Below are positions 11,237-23,544 of a stretch of 64,000 nucleotides of DNA, piece after piece. The notes under the pieces are model-generated. The model was not told the DNA's origin and ran no database searches. It saw only the letters and a list, made by a program, of their open reading frames with translations. The stretch is from contig JAJEKV010000221.1 of NCBI GenBank assembly GCA_021234155.1, positions 648,869 through 712,868 of the forward strand. The letters run 5' to 3'. Positions within the stretch are counted from its first letter, which is position 1. Every line of letters starts with the position of its first letter. Source of the stretch: Isoetes taiwanensis. Lineage: Eukaryota; Streptophyta; Lycopodiopsida; Isoetales; Isoetaceae. The position numbers were made by a program, and so were the translations under genes.

Positions 11237-13667
11237 GGAGGGTAATCCTGGCAAAACCCTCAACTAGAATGGTTTAGGACCTCCAGGTTGCTTCAGGCAA
11301 CCACTCTGAACCTAAATTTTGCAAAAACTTCTCACCACAAGCCTGTTAGTACAACTTTCCCATTTCAAGAAAAAACTCTGTACTCTCTTTTCAATACCAA
11401 GTGCAAATAACTGGAGGTTTTATCTTGAAGAATGTATGAATGTGATCCCAACAAATAGTATTAAAAATATGCAAGACTTTTTTTGAAGTCAGACTATTCT
11501 AGATACTTGAAAATTATATGCCCGACCTAGTCAAAAACTGTTTCAATACCCTCGTGAGAGCGTAAATTCTCGGATGTTTTGTGAAATATTCTTTTTGATC
11601 CGGGACAAACTGGACTAATCAAATTGCTATTGTAGGCGACGTGCAACACCTCTTTTGGATTTATTTAGAATCTTTGGATGAACAGGGAGTAATTTGCCCC
11701 GATGTGGTGTGTTTTTGATGACAGAGATATTTATCTAGATGTTTTTGCTTTTCCTGAGACAAAATAAAAGAGAATTACTGGGATCTTGATAACAATAGAT
11801 GGACTGGACTTTTTGTTAGAGGAGTTTGTAGCGAAAAGATAGGCTCTTATCAGATAACTAGAACTTAGTTTTGACTAATGTTTGTATTTTTCTGTTTTCT
11901 TTGGATGCAGGACGACTATTCCTATGAAGCCTAAGCAGGATCTTACTAATATCCAATGGGATTAAAAACTAGAACAATATTTAGCAGATACGCATAAATT
12001 TCCTTGAAAAGAAAGTTGAGAAAAGAGAATTATACCAAAGTCGGATTTTCATTCACTTGACAATCATAACAGGAGTCTCACATAACTTCAAATGGCTCAC
12101 AATTCATGAGCCAATAATACTTCCGGGATCGGACAGAATATTTGATCAGCTTTACTGCTCAATCGAGTAAATTGATGCAGCAAGGAAGGTCAAATCCACA
12201 AGCAGAAGATCGCACTGACATGTATTTCATTATCAACAATCTCCCAAATGCTAAAAGCCCTTGAAATTTCCTGAATCGATTTGCCCCCTTTTGAAAATGC
12301 TCTGTTCTGTTTCAATTCTTGCAAAATCCAACAGATTACTCGTCGTTTAGCACAGGCTTAGGGTTCTTGAGGTCACTCAGGTTAAATCGGGAGGATATAG
12401 TCATGATTAGGTAGTTTCCAGCTGCTAAAAATCCGTTTCTTGGCCTGCAAATTTTAGGGTTCTTGATTTTTCTTGCGAAGAAATATCCCACAGGCAGGAA
12501 TGAAAAAGTGGGCCAAGGTATAAATATAGATCCATTTCCCTGTTTATTGATTACGTGGTCTCCTCCCACGCCAAGCTCGGCTCGTGTTTCGACTTGGCAT
12601 GCCAGGGGGGACGCCACTTGGCAGAGGATGAGAGGGTAGATAGATGGGGGGGTAGATGTAGGTAGGTTTTACCATTTTTTCAATGAGGCACGTTTCCCAA
12701 GGAAGCCATTTAGAAGGTCAATATAAACTCTTTTTTCAAAAATGTTTGTGCCAGGTGGCATGATTTCATGAGGGCTACCAGGTGGTATCATCAAATTTTT
12801 GAATGGAATACTTTGATTTTTTGGTGGAAAAAATAAATGAAGTGACTAGGCATGGGACTTGGTGAGGTGGCAAAAATGATGATGATGTGGCACTTAAGGG
12901 TTGGTAACCATCTTTTCCCCTAGTCAAAATGATTTTTTGGTGAGGTGGCATGAAGTATGGATGATGTGGATGACACGTGTGATGTGAGTGGTGAAGTGGA
13001 ATTATGAATGATGAAGTGGATGTTATAACTTTTGCAATTTTTACATGGAATGCTACTAGGGAGTTCACCTCTTGCATAGTTGGACAAATCTTTTTTTTTG
13101 TCCTTCTTTTGTAAGACCTAGTAGATATTTAGAACCTAGGTATTCTTGAAATGAATTCATGGGGCTCCCTAGTGCTTAACTTTGGTGAGTAGGTGGATGG
13201 AGCATGGAGTGTGTGTTTCATTTGACTAGGAAAAAAAATGTTACCAACACCATAGTATGTAATGAGAGGAGATGGAGATGTGGGAAAAAAAAGGCTAGAC
13301 ATGGAATGGAGAAGATGATTCAAGACATAGAATGGAAGAGAATGGCTAGGCAATTCTTCAAGAACCTTAAGAATATCAAACTTCAATGCTCAAATGGTGA
13401 ACAAGATATCATACCAAGTTGTGACCTTGCAATCTTCAATGGGGTATCGAATTTTAGTAACTTGCCTTGTGACCTCCCACTTAGCCAAAATACTCCTTTT
13501 ATGTTTCCCAAGTGAATGTCCTTCTTTGGTTCTTCAAGTCCTTGTGTCCTTTGTAGCTTTTCAAATGGTCTTCAAGTTGCAACTTCAAATACTCCTTGTG
13601 TGCTTATTGAACCATGTATTTGGAAATGCCAATGGCTCTTCTATCTTTGCTATGAGTGGCGACATCA
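11237..13667 (-). repeat. gypsy-3 3' LTR
   Basis: It aligns with 25491-27859 along its length. The shared left edge reads GAGGGTAAT and the shared right edge GAGTGGC. On the minus strand it begins TG. The left edge lacks the T of the terminal TGAGGG seen in the other LTR. Differences between the LTRs are mostly at CAG/CTG-like sites, plus two small indels near 12985-13045 and 13215-13245. Confidence 0.9.
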
Positions 13668-14502
13668 TGCTAAAAAAAAGAAGAGGCAGGCTGGTTCTCC
13701 AGCTCTTAAGACATTAATTCATTCTTGCAGCATGCAGAATGTTGCCATGATGGATGGAATGAATGGCAACTATGGGAGAAGATGTTTGGAGAGCAAGTTT
13801 ATATGAAAGCAAGCCTTGAGTGTATCAGATGATAATGAATGAACAAGAGGGTGAACCTGCAATGACAGTACGAGAATCAGTTCAACATTTAGCTGCCATG
13901 TGGTGATATGGTGGCAACTTTTCCTGGGGTATGAATGTATACTCAGGGCAGAGTAGAGGAATGATGAAGTATGAATGGTGGACTACTCTTGAACAGAATG
14001 GAAGGTTTATGAATGAAAAGCAGAGGGTGTACCTGTTATACAAAATCAATTAAGGTTAGCATAAAATCCTGTCTGGTGGTGGAAATGAAGACAGCATGTT
14101 CATCAAGGTGAATGGCTGGGAAATGAATAAATGTGTAGGGTGAAATCAAGAGGGTGATCCTGCATGGTAAAGTATAACATTAGGAAGAAATAAGCCTGAG
14201 CTTCATGGACTTGTAGCCCTGAAATAAGCATTTTCTGCAACTTCACATTTAAACCAAGGACGTTAATTTATCAATTGCGATAAATGAACTAACTTAAGAT
14301 AAATCAGAACTTAAAGAATAATACCTATTGCATTTGCAAAGAACAACTTTTATCTAACACACTGCCTATTCTATTTATCAATTGCTATAAATGAACTAAC
14401 CTAAGATAAATCAGAACTTAAAGAGTAATACCTATTGCATTTGCAAAAAAAACACTTTTTTTATCTAACACACTGCCTACTCTAACATTTAAACAACAAG
14501 GT
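13668..14502 (-). other. gypsy-3 spacer between integrase and 3' LTR
   Basis: A non-coding interval with a duplicated unit of about 105 bp (roughly 14265-14370 and 14375-14480; it includes GATAAATCAGAACTTAAAGA). Several AATGAATG-type stretches recur at 13830-14170. I see no clear polypurine tract on the minus strand beside the LTR. Confidence 0.55.
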
Positions 14503-14877
14503 TTATTCAAATAGACTAAGGGCAACATGCTGTTGCCAGTACCTCTTAAGATGTAAAATGTTGATAATTCTCCCTTCTGGTATAGACTTCAGCCAATATG
14601 AATCTTGGCCTGCTGGTCCTGTAACTTCAAAAGGTCCTTCCCACAGCTCTTCAAATTTGCTTGCACAGTCTTCCTTTGCCTTATTCCATTTTAGAAATAG
14701 TTCTCCATCTTTCAAGGTACCTTGCGATTTGTGTGCTGCTTTGAAGGCTGCTAGATCTTTAGCCTTTTTTAATAGTATAGCATTTTCAGCTTCATATCTA
14801 TGCTCTTCTAGTTGCATAAGTCGTACACACCTTTCTTCAAGTGCTTCCTCTATTTCCAAATTTAATTTCAAAGCCAT
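14503..14877 (-). pseudogene. gypsy-3 integrase C-terminal fragment
   Basis: The frame shows ELWEGPFEVTGPAGQDSYWL followed by an INILHLKRYW motif. This is the usual GPY/F-type C-terminal module after the integrase core. It is separated from the core by a frame break and a T-tract near 15031-15046. The upstream sequence (14878-15068) appears to be the missing linker in other frames. Confidence 0.8.
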
Positions 14878-15068
14878 TCTTAAGGATGGAAGCTCAAGCT
14901 CTACTGGAATGATAGATTCTACTCCATAAACTAGACTAAAAGGTGTATGTTTGGTCGAAGTTTTAGTTGTAGTTTCAGAAGCCCACGAGCATCATGCAAC
15001 CTCAAATGCCAATCTTTTTAGAGACACTAATAGTTTTTTTTTTTTTGAGGATAGTTTTGAGCACTTTG

Positions 15069-16598
15069 TTAGTGGATTCTGCGACCATTACCTTGAGGAT
15101 AGTAGGATGAACTCTTAGAATGTCTTACTTTGAGAGTTGCTAGCGGTGTGGCTATAACATCATTCAGAACCGGGCTGCCTCTATCGGATATAAGTTTGAA
15201 AGGGATACCAAATCTGGCACAGATATTTTCATGGATGAACCTAGCAGTAGTATAGGCATTTGCTTGTCTCAGGGGAATAGCTTCAGCCCATTTTGTAAAA
15301 TAATCAGTAGCTACAAGAATATACTGATGCTGTGCAGAAGAAGGTGGATCTACAGGTCCTATAAAATCAAGTCCCCAGACTTGGAAGGGTCCTGGAGAAG
15401 TTATGGCAGTTAAGGCAGCTGGTTGAAGAATTCTTCTACCAAAAATTTGGCATTTATTGCAGCATTTGATTGTCTCATAGCAGTCCTTGAAGAGAGTTGG
15501 CCAGTAATAACCAGCCCTCAAGATTTTTTTTGCTGTAGTATCTGCAGCAAAATGTCCATCATATACTCCTTCATGGCACGCTTCTACCACTAATTCTTCT
15601 TTATCAACACACCTCAAAATGATACCCTCTTTGTCATACCTGCATAACACATTATCTATTAGCTTGAACTTATTGCATTTCTCCTTGAACCTTCTTTTTT
15701 GATTGGAGTTGAGTTCTTCTGGCATCTCATTTGATTCCAAATATCTTCTTATATTTGCTTGCCAATCTGCCTCCTGCACAAGGTTTACATTAGCATCTAC
15801 ATCATCTTGAACCTCATGAGTCAAACCTTCTTCATCTTCCTGCTCAAACAAAATATTAGTCAAATATGTACTAGGATCATTTACCAAATTAATCACTTTA
15901 ACAACAATATCATATTCTTGAATCTTACAAGCCCATCTGCATATCTTGGCCTTAGGCTGTTTCTTTGAGAATAACAAAGACAAAGGGTTTTGCTTCATGT
16001 ACACTTGAGTATGACTGTTTTGGATAAGATGTCCTTGTCTATCAATCAAAAACATAAGAGCTGCTGCACTTTTCTCAAGCCTTGGGTACCTCATTTCAGT
16101 ATTAGACCAAATCTTGCTAGCAAAAGTTACCACCCCTTCTTCTTGCAATAAAACTAACCCTACAGCACTGATATAAGCTTCAAAAGGTTTAGTTGCATCA
16201 GGAGGTTTTAAAAGTGCAGAATTGGAGATGGCTTGTATAATACTATCAAAGGCAAGTTGGCAAGTCTGGGTCCATTCTACCATGATTAACTTACTCTCAT
16301 GTTTGGTATATTTGCCTACCTTGGTGAGATCAGATATAGGAGCTACAGTATTAGAGAAGTGAGGAACATACATTCTTAAAAAGCTTACCATACCTAAGAA
16401 ACTTTTTACTTCCCTAACAGTTTTGGGTGATGCAAGCTTTTTTAATGCTTCCACTTTGCTCTCAGCCACTTGAATCCCTTTAGAGGAAATCTCATGCCCT
16501 AACAATCCTCCCTTGGAGCATAGAAATACGCACTTCTTAGGATTTAAACTCACTCCTCCCTTCCTGCACATGCCACATATCTTAGGGTCATTTCCCAC
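15069..16598 (-). pseudogene. gypsy-3 RT tail, RNase H and integrase core
   Basis: From the N terminus it reads GVSLNPKKCVFLCSKGGLLG, the thumb of reverse transcriptase. Then come an RNase H-like segment (FEAYISAVGLVLL, RYPRLEKSAAALMFLI), the integrase HHCC finger (ACHEGVYDGHFA, CCNKCQIFG), and catalytic Asp in GLDFIGPVDP and Asp in LISDRGSPV. The region where Glu is expected (PQGNG) reads GRRIH, so the Glu is lost to a mutation or frame break. The first 14 bases of the interval belong to the nested Harbinger terminus. The true reverse-transcriptase frame continues across the insertion at 22174. Confidence 0.9.
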
Positions 16599-16612
16599 TC
16601 GCCGTTAGGTTA
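16585..16612 (+). repeat. Harbinger left terminal inverted repeat
   Basis: GGGTCATTTCCCACTCGCC is followed by TTAGGTTAGGTTA. It mirrors the right end at 22143-22170 with a few substitutions. Confidence 0.9.
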
Positions 16613-17361
16613 GGTTAAATAGGCTAATTAACTGGAACTTGCTTTCACACCGACACTTAGGTTATCACTAGTTAAGTCAACTTTGGTTAATTTTTAACTG
16701 CGACTAACTTAACAAGATTGACTTTCCCAGTGAAGATGGTTATGTTAAAATTTTAACCGGCCTTTTTTTTTTTAAATTAAATTAAGGGAAAAGTTAATGG
16801 ACCTATAATAGGTCCACTTAACTTTTTTTATTTTGGTTAAGTATTAACTTAATGGTATAATGAGAAAAGGAAGAATGAATGAAACGGTTAGGGTTAAAGA
16901 AGAGAACGATTTTTGAGAAAAGAATGGGCCGATGAAAGAAACATGATCGGGTCGAGGAGCTAGTGGCGCTTCGAGGCCGAGAAGTCGTAATTCATCAAAA
17001 GCGGCAGATAAGTTTTTACATTTTACCCGATGCAATTGAATTTGTTATCTTTTATATTAGTCCTTGTTTCTTCATCCAATCGTATTTGCTACCATTCATA
17101 TCGTTTTGTATCAGTCTTAAAACTGCTCTCCATTTCATAGGTTGTGCAAATTGAATCGGAATCCTCTGGGCAAGAGCAATTTGACGTGCATAAAGAGCAA
17201 AAAGAGCAAGAGCAAATTGATCTACATGAAACAACGGTATTTCATTTTTTATTCTTAATTATTTGATGTATAGATCTCTATTCTAGTTATAGTATTGATA
17301 GAGAAGTTTTAACCAACAGCAAGCCATTGGTGAAGAGCAAGAAGTTGAATTTGAGATTGAT

Positions 17362-18085
17362 GTGGCTGGTCCATCCTCGAGTGCGAAGCGAAAACGATCA
17401 AGAAATTGGAATCTTGATGAGGCACTCTTGCTTGTGGATTTGAAAAAGAAGGAGTGGCTGATTTATGAGCACAAAAATACAAGGGAGAAGATGGAGTATG
17501 CAAATTTGAAATGGACAAAGATAGCGGAGGAAATGCGTAAACCGCGGTTACAAGGATAGAGATGGAGAAGGTTGTAGGACCAAATGGGAGAATCTGATTG
17601 GGGAATACAAGAGTGTGAAAGATTTTCGTAAACAAACCGGAAATCAGTTTTTTTTCTCTTCGAAAGTGATGAAAGAAAGCAAAAAGTTGCCAAATTTCCA
17701 TCGTAGCATATTTGATGCCATGGATTCATTTCAATCATCAAGACCCAATGTGAACCCACCTAACATAGTTGACACAAGCAGGGTAAACACATTGCAACCG
17801 GATCAAATTGTTGCGCACCATCCACAAGGCAAAGGTGAGATAGGTTCATCCGGAAAAAGGAGGAAAACCATTGGAAATAACTTGGCTGCCACCATATTAG
17901 AGGCAAATAAGAATTTGGTAGAGGCCATAAAGAATGCAAAGGAAGAGAGAAGGGAACGAACTCAAGCATTGTTGGAAATAGAGCAGGAAAAGTTGCAGCA
18001 GCAAAGGGATTTCAATAGGAATTTCAAAACTATTGCAAATGCATGGCGTAAAATTGCACGCAGCTTCTCAAGTGATGGTGAATAA
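17362..18085 (+). pseudogene. Harbinger Myb/SANT-like DNA-binding protein
   Basis: The first frame (17362-17559) has a nuclear-type basic start (KRKRSRNWNLDEALLLVDLK), matching helix 1 of a trihelix Myb/SANT domain, and continues to KIAEEMRK. The second frame resumes with CRTKWENLIGEYK (about 17572-17610), helix 3 of the same domain. It runs to 18085 with a basic linker and a C-terminal coiled coil (LLEIEQEKLQQQRDF). A one-base shift near 17535-17550 separates them. In PIF/Harbinger elements this protein binds the subterminal DNA and brings the transposase into the nucleus. It could also be a small intron, but no good splice pair is visible. Confidence 0.88.
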
Positions 18086-18259
18086 TGTTTTATAACTTTT
18101 GTTCTCAAATTCTAGATTTACTTTGAGTTCTAAGTTTTGGATGTCTTTCTTGCAGGTTCTCAGTAGGATCTAAGAAGGTTGCAGGAGAGTAGGTTAGAGC
18201 TTATCTGGCTTGGAGAAAACTAAAAAGGCTAGTAATTCCACTGATCAGTAGTTAGAATA

Positions 18260-19576
18260 ATGAGTTTAGAGGAAACAACTTTGATGTTAGCAGGGCAGAC
18301 TTTGCCGATGATTTTTAGGGGCCAACAAATGTTTTCAGATGCAAATTTAAATGCTATGATGGAAGATAATGAAGAGGAAGACCACGCAGTTAGTTCAACA
18401 ACATGTCCAAGATCTAAACTTGCTTGTAGAACAAGAGTTGTTGTCATTAGAAGGTAGATGGTGGGTCAAACCAAGGAGCTTCACTTGGTTTGACAAGTTC
18501 AGGTTGGGTTACTACGATGATTCAAGGTGGAAACAAAACTTTTCGGATGAAGAAAGATACATTTTTGGTTATGTGCAAGGTTGGAACACGATGTTGAAAT
18601 GTAATACCAACTTTTCGTGATCTTTGTTCCGGTCCACATTAGAGTTGGATGTACATTCTATAAGCTTTTCAGAGGTGTTGACTTTTTGGTTCTTTCGGAG
18701 AAGTTTGGGATAGGTGTCAGTACTGCCCATAAAATTTTTGTAGAAACTTGTAGAGCAGTCTGCTCTAACTTCAATGATGTAATCAGATTTCCAGTTGGCG
18801 AGGGTATGCAGCAAATTATCAATGGATTTGCTCTTGTTTCTAAGATTCCTAATGTTTGTGGGACTCTTGATTGTACACATTTGGAGATCTTGCAACCTAC
18901 AGGCCCAACCGGGGCAGATTATTATGATAGAAAACAAAGATTTAGCATAATTTTACAAGCTGTTTGTGATAGTAACCGCAGATTTCTTGATGTTAACATT
19001 GGATATCCTGGAAGTGTTCATGACTCAAGGGTTTGGAAGAACTCATGCATTCGTCAAAGGATTCAAAACTGTGAAATTATGCAAGAACCAGTAGTTACCA
19101 TTAATTTTGGTCTACAAGTGAAACCCATTTTGTTGGCTGATAAGGGATATACATGCAGCCCATGGCTTCTCGTCTCTTTTCTTAACAAGGTAGGACGAGT
19201 GCATACGGTTGTTGAACGGGAATTCAACAAAGAGCTCGGAAAGGCTCGTGTGTTTATTGAGCAATCCTTTGGTCTATTGAAAGGAAAGTTTAAGATTTTG
19301 GATAGGAAGATGAAAATGAAACCAATATATGCCAATATTACCGCGCATGCATGTTGCATACTGCATAATGTTCTCATTGATATAGGTGAAGCAGATGTGA
19401 ATGCAGAACTAGAAGAACTTGAGGCCGAAAGGTTGGCTAGACGTGCTCAAAACATAGTTGGAGGTCCGCATATAGCAGCAGCAATAGCAGAGGGTCCTTT
19501 TGAAGAGGCTGAATTTGTTGTTTTAGGAGAAGAATTAAGAAAGTCCATTTCTGAATATCTTGTTCTCAATTTTTGA
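18260..19576 (+). pseudogene. Harbinger DDE transposase (HARBI1-like)
   Basis: Three consecutive frames make up the protein. The acidic start MSLEETTLML (18260) is followed by the N-terminal RWWVKPRSFTWFDKF region (18447-18616). The main frame 18617-19576 begins at FVPVHIRVGCTFYKLF. Catalytic acids are visible in GTLDCTHLE (Asp), GSVHDSRVW, LLADKGYTC (Asp) and RVFIEQSFGLLKG (Glu). It cuts and joins transposon ends at TTA/TAA targets. Frame breaks lie near 18370 and 18615. Length and motif spacing fit plant HARBI1 transposases, so it was recently functional or the breaks are read errors. Confidence 0.92.
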
Positions 19577-22142
19577 AGATGGTAATATTTTTTGCAAGCA
19601 TTAGCAAAGCCTCTGTGCTTTTTCTGAAGTGCTCTAACTTTAGATATGTTTTGTATATTTACAGATGGGGACTTGTCTTAGACTCAGGTTTAATTCAGAT
19701 CCACATAATCTTTGCTTCTTTTTCTGATATCTGCAGCATTAATCTATGGCAAAATCTGCAGCATTAATCTATGGCAAAATCTGCAGCATTAATCTATGGC
19801 ATTATCTGCAGCATTAATCTATGGCTTTTGGTTTATTATATTTGCATGTAATATATTAGATGTAGATGGCGGTCTGATGATTTGCATGTAATATATTAGA
19901 TTGTAGATGGCAGATTAGATGTAGATTGCATGTAATATATTAGATGGTAGATGTATATTAGATGTAGATGCATGATTGAGTAACAGATTGGGTGCATAAG
20001 GCAAATGAACAGAATCCACTTTGCATGATATTCAGTTGGCTTTACTACTTGTATTTCAAAGGTATAGATCTTGTCCGGTCATGTCAAGTTTGCAGAATCG
20101 ATGTTCAGGTTCATATGTTGTTGTTTGCTTCTTTTCATACTAGCTATCTGCTGATAAATATCCTGTATTTTTGCAGATACTAGGTATATCTACAATTGTT
20201 ATGGTCACAAGTGTTATGATCTACAACTGTCCCTGTTATGCAAAGGAAGGATGCAAGGAAGGATGCAAAGGAAGAATGGTTTCTGAGATATCTACAACTG
20301 TTAAGTATATCTACAACTGTTATGATCTACAACCTGTTCGAATGGTTTTTCGAGAAGATATACATTCCGGCAGCTCCAGGTAAAGGCTTCATTCATGCAG
20401 ATAGATTTTGGGGAGTTTTGATGCCGATTTTGTTAGCAAATTAGTTCTACTGATTTGAAGATTTAATTCAAGAGATATGATGTCTATTGATGACAAGTTC
20501 TATTGAGATAGCAATATTCAAACTATTCATAATGTGATGACATGAACCATTGGAATATAAATAAACCAAGCACTGTAGCAATGGGTATGACCCAAAGATC
20601 TTGTATGTGTTGGATCGCACCTAATCGTGCAAGTAATAAGGCCCCGAACAACACAAGGAACAACCAAAGGTTGTGCTTAATCCCAAGAATCGATCAACCT
20701 TAGAACTCCCTTTGCTTTTTATCGTATACTTCTTATCGATTTCTTAGCTTCATTCCAAGCCGACTAGAAGTCGGCATTCGCGTAAACCACTATATCTATT
20801 TTCAATCACGTTTGGCCCCAAATATCATGCCTATACCTCCTCTATTATAATCGGAATTGTCATATATGGCATATGGCATATGTTAAAAATAGTCCATGTA
20901 TCCTTTGATATTTGTCAGCCGAAATGTGGCCATGAACTTCCCTTTTATAACCACATAACCATGATCTTCCCTTTTTTTATAAATCGACTCATAAGATCAT
21001 ATATGTGTAATGAAATAACATCTGTCTTGTCAAAGCCATGCGTTTCGCGATCGGTGTTTTGTGATCTTTGCTTCAATATGTGATGACCCAAGTATTTTTA
21101 ATTCTCACATTTGCCCTACAAAAGCTCGGTCAATGCATATACAATAATCTTCGACTTTATTTGCTACAGTAGCAATTGCGACCATGGCATTATAGCTACC
21201 TTGCATTGTAGCAATTGCGACCATGGCATTATAGCTACCTTGCATTGTAGCAATTGCGACCATGGCAATGGCTCATTAAACACAATTCCGACCTTGCTCA
21301 ATAAGTGTTTAATGAGCTACAGTAATTTGTTGTTGTTTTCTCAAGTAGCTTAGACACAACCATGGTTGCAATGTGTTTGCAGGTGAAATAGGACCATGGC
21401 ATGAAACGTAGAGTGCATTAAACCATGAAGATGATCTTAAGAAATTAAGATGCACTTAAGATAATTAAGAGTTCATAAGATGAAGATAAAGATAATTCTT
21501 AAGATAAAGAGTGCAGGAAGATGAAGATAAAACCATGAAGATGAAGATAAAACCATGAAGATGAAACGTAGAGTGCATGCGACCATCTGAAATACAATGA
21601 ATGCCAATGAAAACCTAGACCTTCGATGTGCAAAGTCCAAAACAAGTTAAGATTTAATAAAACAAGTCCAAAATAAGAACAAGCCCAAGCTTTGCATTGA
21701 TTACAGTCATGGAGTCATTAATAGTTTAAATTGAATCGCCTATGATTTAGATCAATGGTCCGCCTTCGCATTAAAACACATTTGTTAATTAAATTTCCGC
21801 AATTTTCAAGCCTCCACATCCTTAACAATTGTCTATGTTAACTATCAACAAAACATTAACTATCTTTAACCAATATAACTTCTTAACTATCTTTAACTTA
21901 ACATAACTGCTTAACTGGCAGTGTGAAACAAACATAGTTAAAGCTAACTTAACGTAGCCCTTTAAGTGCTAGTGTGGATCACCAACCGAACCTTTAACTT
22001 AATTTTTTTAAACTAACTTAATGGGCATGATGGGAACGCAAATTTCATGTTTCATTAAGTTAGCTCTAATTTAACCACCTCGATGGGAAACCATAATTTT
22101 TTCTTAGTTAGGTTAAGAGATAACTGAACAGTTAACCTAACT
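19577..22142 (+). other. Harbinger 3' non-coding region with short tandem repeats
   Basis: No protein family is visible. A 25-bp unit (GCAGCATTAATCTATGGC plus spacer) is repeated four times at 19733-19824. TGCATGTAATATATTAGAT units occur at 19843-19950. A unit containing AGCAATTGCGACCATGGCA is repeated three times at about 21171-21268. ACCATGAAGATGAAGAT units occur at 21500-21560. From about 21780 the region is dense in TTAACT/AGTTAA motifs, the probable binding sites for the SANT protein. Confidence 0.7.
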
Positions 22143-22170
22143 TAACTTAATGGCGAGTGGGAAATGGCCC
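22143..22170 (-). repeat. Harbinger right terminal inverted repeat
   Basis: Read on the minus strand it is GGGCCATTTCCCACTCGCC followed by ATTAAGTTAAG. It is followed on the plus strand by the TTA target duplication. Confidence 0.9.
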
Positions 22171-22173
22171 TTA

Positions 22174-23038
22174 GTTAGATAATTGAAATGATCTCTCAAG
22201 GCTGATCCCAAACAGAGATCATCAAGAAAAACTCTAAAAGCAGTAGGAGGCATATCCTTGAATATAGTATCCATTGCTCTTTGAAAAGTTGATGGAGCAT
22301 TCATCAAACCAAAAGGCATTCTCTTCATGGCAAAAGTTACCCCATGGAGTGATGAAAAGCTGTTTTTGGTTGATCTTCTAACTAACGAAATTTGGTTGAA
22401 TCACGAGAAGCCATCCAAAAAGAGTATGTCTCCTTCCTAAAGAAGACATGTAAAACCTCTTCAAAAAGGCGGAGGGTAGCAGTCCTTATGATGGCCTTGT
22501 TCAAATCTCTATAATCAATACAAATTACGATAGTTTTGTTCTTTTTTTCAACATGCACAATGCATGATAACCATTCTGGATTTGAAATTTTGGTGATCAC
22601 ACTGCATCTTTCATTTTGAATAACTCCTCTCTAATTAAGTCTAGCAAGGCCACATTAATCCTTCTTAGTTTTTTGCATCACGGGGGTGACACCTTCCTTG
22701 ATCTTTATTTCAAATTCACAAATGTTTTTATCAACACCAATCAGCTCATTATAATCCCATGCAAAAACATCTTTCCATTCTTTGAAGAAATCTATTACCA
22801 TGCATTCATTCTTTTCCTCAAACATATCACCAACATAAAGAGTTCTTTCTTGACCATTCTTTTCTATCTTGATTTCTCTAACTTTTTTTTCACTACTAGC
22901 ATTGATTACCAATATAGGATGTAGCTGTTTGAGTTCTTCTTCCTCAATTCTTCCTCCTTGATAGCACCTTACGCCAAATGTTGAGCAAAACACTCTTACA
23001 CAAGGTATCGGCCTCTTCATTGAACTTTCTTGTGACAT
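22174..23038 (-). pseudogene. gypsy-3 reverse transcriptase N-terminal part
   Basis: Read on the minus strand from 23038 it has a FKEWKDVFAWDYNELIG leader, then (another frame, 22600-22382) CIDYRDLNKA. A third frame (22328 onward) has MPFGLMNAPSTFQRA and the catalytic FLDDLCLG. It is split by the nested Harbinger and continues at 16581 downward. At least two frame breaks occur. The dipeptide DD is kept, so decay is otherwise mild. Confidence 0.88.
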
Positions 23039-23095
23039 GAAGTAACTCGGGATGCAAATGTTGATAGTTCCTCTAGTGCTTGATCCTAAGCATAA

Positions 23096-23400
23096 TCATC
23101 TCTTCATTTTTGGTTTGATATTCTCCCAAGATCGCTTTTTGCATACAAGTTGAGAGTCTCCAAATACAATGATGTCGGTAACACCTAAATGCTTAGCCTC
23201 TTGTAGTCCTGCTATCAAAGCTTTATATTCAGCCATGTTAGAAGTAGCATTTTGATGAATTACGCCAACTTTTGCCATTAGTTTGCTTGACCTATCCTTA
23301 AGAATGGGCGAAGAAGCTATACTCAATTTTTTTAGAGACACCACCATCAAACCATAAATAAGCAAAGTTTATTTCCTTATGTACATTGCATACCTTAATT
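23096..23400 (-). pseudogene. gypsy-3 additional RNase H-like domain upstream of RT
   Basis: The segment shows three acidic landmarks in order: YLWFDGGVSK (Asp), TSNMAEYKALIAGLQEAK (Glu) and IIVFGDSQLVCKK (Asp). This is the signature of the second, archaeal-type RNase H found in some plant gypsy elements. It sits between protease and reverse transcriptase, while a conventional gypsy RNase H lies after the reverse transcriptase at about 15950-16300. There is a frame break near 23300-23330. The order is unusual and is discussed in the findings. Its role would be template-RNA removal, shared with the normal domain. Confidence 0.75.
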
Positions 23401-23544
23401 GGATTTGTGTCTACCTCCATATTGGTCATGGTAACTTCATATACCCGGGTTGATTGGATATCAACACATCCTCTTCAATGAAGTTAAAAGAATCAAACTC
23501 CCCAAGCTTGTTGTAGATAACAAGCTGTTTTTTCCTTCCATCGG

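Larger units (their letters stand above)
16585..22170 (+). mobile_element. PIF/Harbinger DNA transposon nested in gypsy-3
   Basis: A 5.59-kb element flanked by the 3-bp target duplication TTA (16582-16584 and 22171-22173). Its inverted ends read GGGTCATTTCCCACTCGCC on the left and GGGCCATTTCCCACTCGCC on the right. TTA duplication is typical of the superfamily. Removing the element plus one TTA restores an uninterrupted reverse-transcriptase reading frame of gypsy-3. That fixes both boundaries to the base and shows the insertion came after gypsy-3. It encodes the two usual proteins, a Myb/SANT-like DNA-binding protein and a DDE transposase, both frameshifted as read. Subterminal regions are rich in TTAACTTAA-type motifs on both sides. 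Confidence 0.95.

Noticed and set aside
13129-13806. Open frames in the gypsy-3 LTRs as host genes
   Set aside because: They lie inside both LTR copies, show no domain, and are duplicated only because the LTR is.
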